A stretch of 64,000 nt of DNA from Clostridium cuniculi (GTDB lineage: Bacteria > Bacillota > Clostridia > Clostridiales > Clostridiaceae): contig NZ_SMUS01000001.1 of the NCBI RefSeq assembly GCF_004353185.1, positions 124,001 through 188,000 on the forward strand, given 5' to 3'. Below the pieces are notes generated by a model, which saw only the letters and a program-made list of their open reading frames with translations, searched no databases and was not told the DNA's origin. Made by a program: the position numbers and the translations under genes. The first letter of the stretch is position 1; each line of letters opens with the position of its first letter. Of this stretch, positions 15,600 to 25,072 are shown piece by piece.

Positions 15600-18107
15600 T
15601 TACTCTGATAAGTATAAATCCAAGTTATCTACAACTGTATTTATAGCCTCCTCTAAAGATATTTCACCCTGTGCATATGAATTAAATTGCTTTGCAACTT
15701 CTGTTAATAATACTGTATTTACTGTTGCAGCAACATTTAAACTTTCTATTTCACCCTTTAATCTATTTACATCTTCATCATTAGGAAGTAATATCGTTAC
15801 TTCTTTTGAATTTCCAAATTCATCTCCCCATCCCCAGGTACCTTGAATATAATGATTTGTTGCTTCATCAAATTCTAATTCATATCCTTCTTCTTTCATT
15901 TTTTCTGTAGAAAAAGCATTTTTAAATGTATTTGCATTTATACTGAATCCCTCATTAGAATACATTTCACTAGAATTAGTATTTATTAATGATATTAAGA
16001 TTTCCTTAGCTTGTTCTTTATTCTTTCCCTTTGCATTAATTCCAATTAAATTAGATGGAATAAATATGTTTTCTTCACCTCTAGTTAAAACTTTATAATC
16101 CATTTCAGGTGAATTATTTAAAAGGGTAACCATAGATCCATAGTCATAAGTTCCAGCAATTCCACCTAAAGATAATAATGAACTTCTTTCAAATAAAAAT
16201 GAATCTGCATAAACAGATGGATTTAAATAATATTGTAAATCATATACTGCATATAAATCTTCATAATCTTCTTCGCTATATTCTTCATCTAATTCTTCAT
16301 CAATATACTCTTCAGTATCAACACCTATAGAAACTCCTTCATCATATCCTTCTAATTGAGAATATTTATCTTCCATAATTGCCATATAAGCTTCTTCATT
16401 AGCTTGAAGTACAGAGTACATTTCATTGGCTTTTTCAAAGAAATTGCTTAATGCATCTTCATTTATAGTATCATCTTCATTTAACCAATCATTGCCATAT
16501 AGGTAGTATAATGAATAAACTAAAGAACTTGCATTAAAGTAATTATCAAATATTCTTTTTTCACTTTGAGTTGATAATTTTTTTGTTAACTCAACTAATG
16601 AATCTAAATCAGAAACTGAGTCAATATCCTCTTTATTACCTAATAATATTGGATATTTAAATGATGTTGGTATTTGATATATCTTTCCATCATTAGTGTA
16701 TGCATCTGCAATATTCTTAAATATTGTTCCATCCTCTACTAAAGGATTTATAACATCGCTTATATCTTCTAATAATCCTTTTTCAATATATGATTCTGCT
16801 GATAAACCATCTAATATTATTACATCTGGTCCATTTCCAGCCATTATTTCAGTATTTAAAGTTTTAAGTGCATCTGATTGAGTTGTCCTATCACCATAAT
16901 TTAAACCAATTTCATACTTAACATAAGTATCTGGATGTTCTTTTGAATAGCTTGAAATAGCTTGTCTGATTGAATAATTTTCTAATAATGAATATACTAC
17001 AAGTTGATTTTCTGGAACTGATGGTATATTTGCATCATAAGCAAAATTAATAATTGCAGATCCTGATTCAGCATTAGAGAAATCACTAAATGTAGTTAAA
17101 AATTCACCATTACTTTTTTCAATAAATGATGTTATATACATTTCGCTATCACCAAAAGATGAAATGGCAGAATCAACTAATTGATTTACTTTTTCACTTT
17201 TCATATCATACTCATATAAACCTAAAGTAGTATAATAATAAATTTTATCTTTACTTCCTGAATTAAGGAAAGTTGGATAGTAATTAGTGTTTTCAGATAT
17301 TGTCTCTTTTTCTAAAGCTTCTAAATTACCTTTTTCTTTCCCATTAGTAGTATCATATTCTACTATTGAATCAAATTCATATATAACTAATGAATCACCA
17401 ACTAAGAAAAAGTCATTTATCCATTCATCAGCTTCATATATATTCTTCTCTTCAAAAGTTTCACCATCAAACTGAACTACTTTTTCATTATTACTACCTG
17501 CAGTAAAGAATACGTCTCCATTTGAATCGCACTTAAAGTTGCTATAACCCATACCCATTTCCATTGAATCATCATCATTATATATTGAAAGATCTAAATC
17601 AATATCAGTTAAATTACCATCTGTATCTACTGTAGCATATTTATATTCAGGTTCTTCATAAATAAATTCCTCTTCTAAAATTACTCCTTCCTCACCTTCA
17701 ACGGCCACAGAGTCATCTATTAATCCTTCTTCCATCTCTGTAAAAGGTTCTTGAAAATAATAAGATAATAGTATTGTTCCATTACTTAAATACCCTATAT
17801 TATTAGTATATGTTTCTTTTCCTTCTTCTTTTGGTAACTCTATAGAGTTTTCTGTCCATGTTTTACCTCCATCTTCAGAAATAAAAGCTACTGGCTTCCA
17901 ATCCTCTGTTGAATATCCAATCATACCTATTTTATCATTCTCTAATAAGCTTAAAGTTTGAACTTCAACCCCTTCCGGCACTTCATATCGTTCTTCAACA
18001 TATCTCCCCATTGAAGATTTTCCTCCATCTTTTGAACACCCTACTATACCTAATGCTAATGTTGATGCTAAAAGTATCGAAAGCATTTTTTTTAAACTTG
18101 TCCCCAT
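15600..18107 (-). CDS. Solute-binding lipoprotein with N-terminal beta-propeller-like domain
   Basis: At 835 residues this is about twice the size of a normal sugar-binding protein. It has a lipoprotein signal (LGIVGC, lipid cysteine about residue 24). Residues 40-370 look like a beta-propeller, with repeated strands and an Asp-box (SEDGGKTWT) near residue 71. Residues 375-830 are an extracellular solute-binding domain: VYSLLENYSIRQAISSYSKEHPDTYVKYE, a GNGPDVIILDG motif and YQIPTSFKYPILLGNK. An acidic loop lies near 595-625. It begins the operon with GGGAGGT in front of the ATG. The propeller may bind a larger ligand or cell-surface partner; this is inference. Confidence 0.8.
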   Translation of the reverse strand: MGTSLKKMLSILLASTLALGIVGCSKDGGKSSMGRYVEERYEVPEGVEVQTLSLLENDKIGMIGYSTEDWKPVAFISEDGGKTWTENSIELPKEEGKETYTNNIGYLSNGTILLSYYFQEPFTEMEEGLIDDSVAVEGEEGVILEEEFIYEEPEYKYATVDTDGNLTDIDLDLSIYNDDDSMEMGMGYSNFKCDSNGDVFFTAGSNNEKVVQFDGETFEEKNIYEADEWINDFFLVGDSLVIYEFDSIVEYDTTNGKEKGNLEALEKETISENTNYYPTFLNSGSKDKIYYYTTLGLYEYDMKSEKVNQLVDSAISSFGDSEMYITSFIEKSNGEFLTTFSDFSNAESGSAIINFAYDANIPSVPENQLVVYSLLENYSIRQAISSYSKEHPDTYVKYEIGLNYGDRTTQSDALKTLNTEIMAGNGPDVIILDGLSAESYIEKGLLEDISDVINPLVEDGTIFKNIADAYTNDGKIYQIPTSFKYPILLGNKEDIDSVSDLDSLVELTKKLSTQSEKRIFDNYFNASSLVYSLYYLYGNDWLNEDDTINEDALSNFFEKANEMYSVLQANEEAYMAIMEDKYSQLEGYDEGVSIGVDTEEYIDEELDEEYSEEDYEDLYAVYDLQYYLNPSVYADSFLFERSSLLSLGGIAGTYDYGSMVTLLNNSPEMDYKVLTRGEENIFIPSNLIGINAKGKNKEQAKEILISLINTNSSEMYSNEGFSINANTFKNAFSTEKMKEEGYELEFDEATNHYIQGTWGWGDEFGNSKEVTILLPNDEDVNRLKGEIESLNVAATVNTVLLTEVAKQFNSYAQGEISLEEAINTVVDNLDLYLSE

Positions 18108-18457
18108 ATTTACCTCCCTAATATTTATAAATTATTTACATTTTATTTCATAATATCATTTATTATAATATTTTTCCACAAAAACCCTATTATAAATTCT
18201 TACAAAATTTTCATCAAAAATAAAAAACTAATAAACTATATAATATTATTCTCCTTATCTAATTAGACAGAATAACATTCTAAAAAGTTCCATATTTTAT
18301 ATTTTTAACTATTTTATATATAAATTTTATATCATATTTCTTAAATTAATATTAATATATTATTAATTTAATCTTACAAAAAAGGAGCTATATAATTTTA
18401 GCTCCTTTTAAATATTTATCATTTAATCTATAATTTTTCACTATATAATATTTAACA
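18108..18457. other. Intergenic region upstream of the transporter operon
   Basis: This 350-base AT-rich stretch should hold the promoter of the five-gene operon, but I cannot pick a convincing -35/-10 pair. It contains a terminator-like hairpin at 18378-18412. Confidence 0.5.
18378..18412. terminator. Bidirectional terminator-like hairpin
   Basis: An 11-bp perfect stem, AAAAGGAGCTA with its complement, is flanked by A and T runs. It may be a second terminator behind the CDF transporter gene or act on antisense transcripts. Confidence 0.55.
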
Positions 18458-18482
18458 ACAAAAAAGCCAGCTTTCGCTGACC
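18458..18482 (-). terminator. Rho-independent terminator of the CDF gene
   Basis: On the minus strand a 6-bp stem GTCAGC/GCTGGC with a GAAA tetraloop and six T lies directly after the CDF stop codon. Confidence 0.8.
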
Positions 18483-18483
18483 T

Positions 18484-19386
18484 TTATATTGCCCATTTTT
18501 TGTTTCCTGTAAAAGATACATTCAACCATTTTTTATAATCAATATGCTTAATTGCATCATTTATTTCTTCTCTTACATTATCCATTTGATCTAATGTTTT
18601 TAACTTACTGTCTTTATTATAAACAAAATCAATTTCAATTCTAAGTTCACGTCCAACCTTAGATACTCTTGTTATAGACTCTTCAAACTTATACTCTTCT
18701 TCAATTTCTTTAACTAATACATATATATCATCATTAATTTCGTCATTAGCTTTTACACATATTACTTCCTTAAAACTTTCTATAAAAATCTTTATAGGTA
18801 TTCTAATGCATAATAGTGATGCTGCAACTGTCATAACTGGATCAATATATGGATTTAGGAAATTTAATTTTGTATTTGATATAGCAATACCTATTATAAA
18901 TCCTACTAATACTGCTGTACTTAATGCGGTATCCATAAACCATTGAGTAAATTCTGCCTTAATAAGTTCTGAAGATAATGCCTTTGATTTCACCTTCATA
19001 TATAGTGAAATGGCTCCACACCCAATAACAGATACAATTGAATATATAATTGCTAATCCAAACTCTAGGTTATTTCCACCACTTATTATACTTTTTACAG
19101 CTCCCACTAATGAATATAAACACATGATAGCTATTATTAATGATTTTATTGAAATAACTATTGGCTCTAAAATATGTTTACCAAAAGGAAATTTTTCAAA
19201 ATCCCTTTTCGCCATATAATTATTAATATAAAGGGATAACATTGATAATATTACACTGATAAATGAATATAATCCATCGAATATAATCATATCAGACTTT
19301 AAAGCTCAACCCCATGCAATACCAAATAGTGCAAAGAATAACGCACCTACTACAGATAGTTTTAATATTTTATTCTCTAGTTTCAT
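18484..19386 (-). pseudogene. Cation diffusion facilitator (CDF) transporter interrupted by TGA
   Basis: The full frame starts at the ATG at 19386 (GAGGTG upstream) and reads MKLENKILKLSVVGALFFAL, then FGIAWG, followed by an in-frame TGA at 19308-19306; it then continues without shift as ALKSDMIIFDGLYSFISVIL and onward to 18484. The downstream part has the CDF membrane core (FDGLYS metal-site aspartate, KFPFGKHILEPI, TALSTAVLVGF) and a C-terminal ferredoxin-like domain. Membrane helix 1 is therefore cut off by a single nonsense codon. The only ATG just after the TGA has no good ribosome binding site, so the gene is probably inactive unless the stop is a sequence error or read through. Metal specificity is unknown. 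Confidence 0.8.
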
Positions 19387-19738
19387 TATTCTCACCTCTA
19401 TTCTTATTTTTAATTTTAATTTTTCTCAAAACTAGATACTTATATGATATACTAATTAACTTATTTTTGTAATGCTTAAAATGCTGAGAAATTGCAACTA
19501 ATATATGCATTTATGTATATGTAATTTTTTTGAAATAGCTTAAATGTACTTATTTTTGTCTAAAATGTACTTATTTTAATATTCTTTTAACATTTTATTT
19601 TATTTTTAAAGATAAATTATATTCTAATATTTATTAAATACTGCAATTTTATATTAGTTAAATTTTAACTACATGTTATTATAAAATACGTATATAATAT
19701 CAAGTGAATTTATTTTTAATAAAGGAGATTATTTTTTA
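19387..19738. other. Intergenic region between divergent transporter genes
   Basis: This 350-base AT-rich stretch is the shared upstream region of the CDF gene (minus) and the chromate transporter genes (plus). A TATAAT at 19693-19698 could be the -10 box of the latter, but no matching -35 is clear. I see no repeats or RNA structure. Confidence 0.4.
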
Positions 19739-20278
19739 ATGAAAGAATTATTTGATTTATTTTGGACCTTTTGCAAAATTGGAGCTCTCACCTTTGGTGG
19801 TGGTTATGCAATGCTTCCTTTAATACAAAGAGAAGTTGTTGAAAATAAAAAATGGTCAACAGAAAAAGAAATTTTAGATTATTATGCTGTTGGGCAATGT
19901 ACTCCTGGTGTAATTGCTGTTAACACAGCAACATTTATAGGTTTTAAGCTTAGAGGTATTGTTGGAGGAATAATAGCTACATTAGGTGTTATTTTTCCTT
20001 CATTGATTATAATATTAATTATTGCCTCTTTTCTCCAAAACTTCGCTGATATGGCTATAGTACAAAGTGCCTTTGCTGGAATAAGAGTTGCTGTAGTTGC
20101 ATTAATAATTACTACAGTCATAAAATTATTAAAGTCATCTATTAAAGATTATTTAGGAGTTATAATAGCTATACTTACTTTTATAATATCTGCATTCCTA
20201 GGATTATCTCCTGTATACGTAGTAATAGCAGCTGGATTAACTGGTTTTATTTCTAAATCTATGGGAGGGAAAAGATAA
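19739..20278 (+). CDS. Chromate transporter subunit (short ChrA, first half)
   Basis: This 179-residue membrane protein has one CHR domain. It begins ELFDLFWTFCKIGALTFGGGYAML, and the family signature PLIQREVV followed by VGQCTPGVIAVNTATFIGFKLRG is complete. Short ChrA proteins work as a pair of adjacent half-length products. Its stop overlaps the start of the next gene by one base, so the two halves are translationally coupled and inserted together. The family exports chromate in some bacteria; in clostridia the natural substrate is uncertain. Confidence 0.9.
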   Translation: MKELFDLFWTFCKIGALTFGGGYAMLPLIQREVVENKKWSTEKEILDYYAVGQCTPGVIAVNTATFIGFKLRGIVGGIIATLGVIFPSLIIILIIASFLQNFADMAIVQSAFAGIRVAVVALIITTVIKLLKSSIKDYLGVIIAILTFIISAFLGLSPVYVVIAAGLTGFISKSMGGKR

Positions 20279-20841
20279 TGCTATACTTAACTTTATTTTT
20301 AGAATTCTTTAAAGTTGGATTATTCTCTGTTGGTGGTGGACTTTCTACTATTCCATTTTTATACGAACTAGCAGATAAATACAATTGGTTCGATGAAAAA
20401 ATGTTAATGGATATGATTGCTGTCTCTCAATCAACTCCTGGTGCTATTGGCGTTAATATGGCTACCTTTGCCGGCTTCCGTGCCTCAGGGATATTAGGTG
20501 GAATAATTGCTACATTAGGTTTAGTTACTCCATCTGTCATAGTTATTATTATAATTGCTCATTTCTTGAATAAATTTAAAGAAAGTAATGCAGTTGAGTC
20601 AATATTTTACGGTTTAAGACCTGCTGTCGCTGCCCTTATTGCAGCTGCTGGTTATCAAGTATTTAAAATATCAATATTAGCTTTAAATAAATTTAATATT
20701 ACTCATAAACTATTAGACTTAATTAATATTAAATCTACTATTTTGTTAATAATACTTATGTTTGCTATATCAAAGTTCAAAAAGCATCCTATTGTTTACA
20801 TAGTAAGTGCTGCCATTATAGGTATGCTATTTAAATTCTAA
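20278..20841 (+). CDS. Chromate transporter subunit (short ChrA, second half)
   Basis: This 187-residue CHR-domain protein has the motif FFKVGLFSVGGGLSTIPFLYELAD and AVSQSTPGAIGVNMATFAGFRASG. It is the pair partner of the product just upstream; the pair replaces the single 400-residue ChrA of other bacteria. It has several membrane segments up to the C-terminus (HPIVYIVSAAIIGMLFKF). No separate ribosome binding site is needed beyond GGGAGGG near 20268. Confidence 0.9.
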   Translation: MLYLTLFLEFFKVGLFSVGGGLSTIPFLYELADKYNWFDEKMLMDMIAVSQSTPGAIGVNMATFAGFRASGILGGIIATLGLVTPSVIVIIIIAHFLNKFKESNAVESIFYGLRPAVAALIAAAGYQVFKISILALNKFNITHKLLDLINIKSTILLIILMFAISKFKKHPIVYIVSAAIIGMLFKF

Positions 20842-20930
20842 TAAAAAGTATATTCTATATTAACATTATTATATCAATTGTCTTTTAGATCATATAATAT
20901 ATTAATTTAAATATATTGGGCGGTGAATAA

Positions 20931-21878
20931 ATGAAGGCAGATATAGTTTGTGAAGGTGGTGGAGTAAAAGGAATTGCACTATTAGGTGCAATTTATTATT
21001 TAGAAGAACAGGGATATACCTTTGAAAGGTTTGCTGGTACCTCTGCCGGTGCTATAGTAACTTCCTTATTAGCAGTAGGATATACAGGAAAAGACCTAAA
21101 AAATATGCTTTTAAATCTAAACTTTAAAGATTTCTATGTAAAAAACAAATTAAATTTATTACCCTTTATAGGTCCAACTGTAAGCCTTTTTAAAAATAAA
21201 GGTTTATTTTCTGGTAATAATATAGAACAATATTTATATAAATTATATAAAGCTAAGGGTAAAACTAAGTTTAAAGATATATCTATAAATGGAGTTAGTC
21301 CTCTTAAAATAATTGCTTCTGATATAACAAATAAACGGTTGCTTATTCTTCCAGATGACTTAGTAAAATATAATATTGATCCTTTAGAATTTAGTATTGC
21401 TAAGGCTGTAAGAATGAGTATTAGTATTCCCTTTTACTTTAATCCTGTAATTCTTAAGAATGGTAAAAATTCAAGCTTTATAGTTGATGGTGGATTACTA
21501 AGCAACTTTCCTATTTGGATCTTTGATGTTGAAAATAATCCTCGCTGGCCAACATTCGGACTAAAACTAATTAGTAATAATGATTTAAAAACAGTTAGTC
21601 CAAGTAAAAGTAATTTAATAACTTATTCTTGTGATGTAATTGATACTATACTTACTAAAGATGATGAAGCTTTTTTAAATAATAAAGATTCAGTAAGAAC
21701 TATTAAAATTAGAACATATGATATTGGTACTGTAGATTTTGACATACCTAAAGAAGAATATCTTAAATTATTTAATTCTGGTTATGATTGTGCAAAAACT
21801 TTTCTTGCAAAATGGAGCTTTAACTCTTATATTTCCAGATATAGGAATATCCATATTCCTAATAGAGTTTTTGGTTAA
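20931..21878 (+). CDS. Patatin-like phospholipase
   Basis: This 315-residue soluble acyl hydrolase has a patatin domain (about residues 5-195). The oxyanion-hole motif is CEGGGVKGIALLGAI, the nucleophile elbow is GTSAG (serine about residue 40), and the catalytic aspartate is in DGGLLSNFPIW. It should be a serine-aspartate dyad lipase or lysophospholipase of the RssA/YjjU type; the lipid substrate is unknown. It is a single-gene unit with its own terminator. The ATG follows GGGCGGTG. Confidence 0.85.
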   Translation: MKADIVCEGGGVKGIALLGAIYYLEEQGYTFERFAGTSAGAIVTSLLAVGYTGKDLKNMLLNLNFKDFYVKNKLNLLPFIGPTVSLFKNKGLFSGNNIEQYLYKLYKAKGKTKFKDISINGVSPLKIIASDITNKRLLILPDDLVKYNIDPLEFSIAKAVRMSISIPFYFNPVILKNGKNSSFIVDGGLLSNFPIWIFDVENNPRWPTFGLKLISNNDLKTVSPSKSNLITYSCDVIDTILTKDDEAFLNNKDSVRTIKIRTYDIGTVDFDIPKEEYLKLFNSGYDCAKTFLAKWSFNSYISRYRNIHIPNRVFG

Positions 21879-21888
21879 AATTAGTTAA

Positions 21889-21934
21889 ATAGCAACGTAT
21901 AGATAAACTTTCTAAATACGTTGCTATTATTTTA
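21889..21934 (+). terminator. Rho-independent terminator of the patatin gene
   Basis: A 12-bp stem (21889-21900 with 21916-21927) is followed by a T-rich tail 10 bases past the stop codon. Confidence 0.8.
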
Positions 21935-21998
21935 TGTATAACTCACATTATTTTTTCTAAATCATAGAATATAACTGAATTATTTTTAGGAGTATTTT

Positions 21999-22484
21999 AT
22001 GACCTCAATTATCTTATATAGTCTAGCAATAATTTTTCTAATACTATCATTTATAAAAGATAAAAGTAAAACTAAGAAAGCCATTGTATTAGGATTAAAA
22101 TCATTTGAAAATATATTACCTCAATTTCTTTTCATAATAATAACTGTAGGAATATTACTTTCATTTTTCACTACAGATACAATATCTAAAATATTAGGTA
22201 ACAGTTCAGGTTTTATGGGGATTATAATTGCTGATATTATGGGAGCAATTACAATGATGCCTACTTTTGTTGCCTTTTCACTGGGTAATACATTACTTTT
22301 AAATGGCGCTGGATACGCTCAAGTTGCTACACTTGTTTCATCTTTAGTACTAATAGGCCTTATGACCTTACCCCTTGAAATTAAATATATTGGTAAAAGA
22401 GCTGCATTATTAAGAAATTTAATTGCATTTATATTTTCAATTGTAGTAGGAATTATTCTTGGAAGGATTATGATGTTTATATGA
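21999..22484 (+). CDS. Permease-family membrane protein, first half of a pair
   Basis: This 161-residue protein has about five membrane segments and the motif GFMGIIIADIMGAITMMPTFVAFSLG, resembling half of a DUF318/YraQ-type permease, a family that includes ArsP organoarsenic and other efflux permeases. It ends in TGA overlapping the ATG of the next gene by four bases. The two halves carry parallel motifs (G..GI..A...G....P....F), so they probably form one transporter from two polypeptides. The substrate is unknown. The ATG follows AGGAG. Confidence 0.65.
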   Translation: MTSIILYSLAIIFLILSFIKDKSKTKKAIVLGLKSFENILPQFLFIIITVGILLSFFTTDTISKILGNSSGFMGIIIADIMGAITMMPTFVAFSLGNTLLLNGAGYAQVATLVSSLVLIGLMTLPLEIKYIGKRAALLRNLIAFIFSIVVGIILGRIMMFI

Positions 22485-23017
22485 ATACTATAATAAAAAT
22501 TTTAAAAAGGTATAAATGGTTTTTAATATCATTATTTGTGCTTATGATATTATCTTTTTTTAGTAAATCAATACTTACTAAAACTATTGATACTGCTAGT
22601 TCTAATATATTGCAAATGCTCTCTGTTCTTCCCCCTGTTATGATTTTATTAGGATTAGTAGATGTATGGGTTCCTCGGGAACAACTTATGAAATACATGG
22701 GAAATAACTCTGGAATAATTGGTATTTTTTTAGCCATACTAATTGGCTCAGTAGCTGCCGGCCCTATGTATGCTGCTTTTCCATTTACTGCAGTTTTAAT
22801 AAAAAAAGGTGCAAAGTTTTCAAATATAATTATATTTATGAACGCTTGGTGCTTAACTAAAATTTCAACATTACTATTTGAAATTTCAGCACTTGGCTAT
22901 AAATTCACCTTAGTTCGATTACTAATAGATATTCCAGGTGTTTTAATAATGAGCTATTTAGTTAATATGTTCATGTCGAAAGATTCTATAAATGAACTTT
23001 ATAATAAATATAATTAA
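22481..23017 (+). CDS. Permease-family membrane protein, second half of a pair
   Basis: This 178-residue protein has about five membrane segments and the motif MGNNSGIIGIFLAILIGSVAAGPMYAAFPFTAVLIKKGA, typical of the DUF318/YraQ permease family. It is coupled to the upstream half by an ATGA overlap and followed by a strong terminator, so this is a two-gene operon. It has the same general split organisation as the nearby chromate transporter pair. The substrate cannot be inferred. Confidence 0.7.
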   Translation: MNTIIKILKRYKWFLISLFVLMILSFFSKSILTKTIDTASSNILQMLSVLPPVMILLGLVDVWVPREQLMKYMGNNSGIIGIFLAILIGSVAAGPMYAAFPFTAVLIKKGAKFSNIIIFMNAWCLTKISTLLFEISALGYKFTLVRLLIDIPGVLIMSYLVNMFMSKDSINELYNKYN

Positions 23018-23061
23018 AACTTGAACATCCTTCTATTAAATAGAAGGATGTTCAAATTTTC
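23017..23061. terminator. Bidirectional terminator
   Basis: A perfect 15-bp stem (23021-23035 with 23041-23055), flanked by A and T runs, lies between the convergent permease genes and the PAS kinase gene. Confidence 0.85.
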
Positions 23062-23076
23062 ATTAATTATCAATAT

Positions 23077-24276
23077 TTAATTATATATATCCGCAAATTC
23101 AATACTACACTTTTCAACCCTTGATTTAGTTAGATTACTAACTTTTTTATTTTTACTTTTAACTTGCCTTATAGGAAGTCTCATAGTAAATTTACTCCCT
23201 TCATTAATCTTACTCTCTACATATATATCACCTTGATGCATTTTAACAAGTGATTTAACAAGTGATAATCCTATCCCGCTCCCATTAGCTCTTCTAGTTA
23301 GTTTATTATCAATCTGAGTATATCTTTCAAATATTGTAAGAAGTTTTTTTTCAGGTATCCCTATACCATTATCTTTAACTGATATATAAACATTTTCATC
23401 ATCTTTTTCTACACTAACATATATTTTCCCGCCATCCTTCGTATACTTAATTGCATTAGATAATAAATTTAGAATTATTCTTTCTATCTTATCTGGATCA
23501 CATGCAATTATTTCTTCTTCAACTTCAGTATCAAAAATAAGCTCTATTCCCTTATTATTTACATACTCTAAAATAGACATTGTAATATCCTCAACTACAC
23601 TTATAATATTGTAATTTCCTAATTCAATATTATAATATCCATAATCCATTTTACTGATATCAATTATGTTATTAACCAATCTAAGAAGTCTATAGCAATT
23701 TTGCCTAATTGAATTCATATATTTATTCAAATTATATTCATCAGCTGCTATTATATTTTTATTTTCAATATTTTTATTTATTACTTGCATAGTTGCTAAT
23801 ATTATGTTTAAAGGTGTTTTAAATTCATGTGATATATTAGAAAAAAATTCACTTTTTAAACTTTCTAATTCAATTGCCTTTTCGTAAGCAATTTTTTCTT
23901 CTTTAATTTTCTTTTCCTCTGTTATATCTCTAGCCGTTAAAATATACACCTGATTTTCCTCTATGAACTTACAACTACATTCAATCAATTTATAATCATT
24001 ATTTTTGCATCTAAATCTAACTTTTAATCCTTTAATTCCCTCATTTATAGATTCACTTGTTATAGTGCTTAAAACATTTTTTAAATCTTCTTCATGAATA
24101 AAACTATGCCATTCATACTCAAGTAATTCCCTTTCACTCCATCCCAATAATTCACTACAACTCTTACTTACTTTTTTAGCTTTTCCATCTTTCCCTATAA
24201 TAACCATAATATTTACTGAAATTTCAAAAAAATATTCTAATTCATTTTTTATATCAAAATTTGTATCAAATTTCAT
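23077..24276 (-). CDS. Soluble PAS-domain sensor histidine kinase
   Basis: This 399-residue protein has no membrane segment. Residues 20-135 are a PAS domain with an attached PAC motif (LTARDITEEKKIKEE), then the H-box FFSNISHEFKTPLNII, N-box LLSNAIKYTKDGGKI, DNGIGIPEKKLLTIFERYTQ and GSGIGLSLVKSLV. It should sense a cytoplasmic signal. No response regulator with a receiver and DNA-binding domain is adjacent; the nearest downstream candidate is the ANTAR regulator at 25119. The ATG at 24276 is chosen for the GGGGGGGAGA sequence just upstream; the frame remains open beyond it. Confidence 0.85.
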   Translation of the reverse strand: MKFDTNFDIKNELEYFFEISVNIMVIIGKDGKAKKVSKSCSELLGWSERELLEYEWHSFIHEEDLKNVLSTITSESINEGIKGLKVRFRCKNNDYKLIECSCKFIEENQVYILTARDITEEKKIKEEKIAYEKAIELESLKSEFFSNISHEFKTPLNIILATMQVINKNIENKNIIAADEYNLNKYMNSIRQNCYRLLRLVNNIIDISKMDYGYYNIELGNYNIISVVEDITMSILEYVNNKGIELIFDTEVEEEIIACDPDKIERIILNLLSNAIKYTKDGGKIYVSVEKDDENVYISVKDNGIGIPEKKLLTIFERYTQIDNKLTRRANGSGIGLSLVKSLVKMHQGDIYVESKINEGSKFTMRLPIRQVKSKNKKVSNLTKSRVEKCSIEFADIYN

Positions 24277-24449
24277 TTTTATCTCTCCCCCCCATATCCT
24301 TTTCCACTTTATTGAAATATTAAATATTAATTCATAATATTCCATTATTTACATTTTACTATTTTTGCTATATTTCTTCAACCTTTTTTCCTATATATTC
24401 AATTAAATTTACATTTTATTACTATTTATTGATAAACAAATAAATTCTT

Positions 24450-24959
24450 TTATACTATTTTCAATTTGAGGCTTTTAGCTATATTTTCATATTTATCATG
24501 TACCCCTCTTTCTTTATAAAACACCGGAAACTTTTGGTTATAATTACCCCATATAGTAAATGGTTCTTTTGTAAAATATATAGTAGAAAATAATACCTCC
24601 CTAGTTGTTATTCTAGCTATAAAAGGAATACTTTCTAATGTTAGATTATAATAAATTCCTCCTTCACTATTTTCACTCTCAAATTTTTCTATGAACTTTT
24701 TATCTTCACAGCTTAAAAGTTCTTTAAATCTTATCTTTGCCTCTTCTTCTAATACATTATAGTAAAAATCAACATATGAATTTTCTACTCCATTCAATTT
24801 TACTGCTTCTTGCAAAAAATCAATTATACTTTTCTCAAAATTATATGAATTATCAGATTCTAAAGTTTTGCTTTCAAATCTATTAATTCCCTCTGCAATA
24901 TTATTAAATCTAATATTAACTTTTTCCTTAAAGTCATTTTCATTAACTGAAATTAGCAT
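24450..24959 (-). CDS. Hypothetical protein (169 aa)
   Basis: I do not recognise this protein. It starts at the ATG at 24959 after AGGAGTG; an upstream in-frame start at 25046 has no ribosome binding site. It is soluble and acidic in the middle (ENSEGGIYYNL), with a C-terminal half reading SIPFIARITTREVLFSTIYFTKEPFTIWGNYNQKFPVFYKERGVHD in pieces, suggesting a compact domain. It lies between the ANTAR regulator and the PAS kinase on the same strand, after the ANTAR terminator, so it is probably its own unit. Confidence 0.6.
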   Translation of the reverse strand: MLISVNENDFKEKVNIRFNNIAEGINRFESKTLESDNSYNFEKSIIDFLQEAVKLNGVENSYVDFYYNVLEEEAKIRFKELLSCEDKKFIEKFESENSEGGIYYNLTLESIPFIARITTREVLFSTIYFTKEPFTIWGNYNQKFPVFYKERGVHDKYENIAKSLKLKIV

Positions 24960-25072
24960 ATAATCACTCCTGTATTTCAGAACACTTTTTATATTGATAA
25001 AATTAATATTTTTATCAATCATTATAATTATACAGAAAAATTTCACTTAAAAGTATCTTAAAGTTTATAAAT

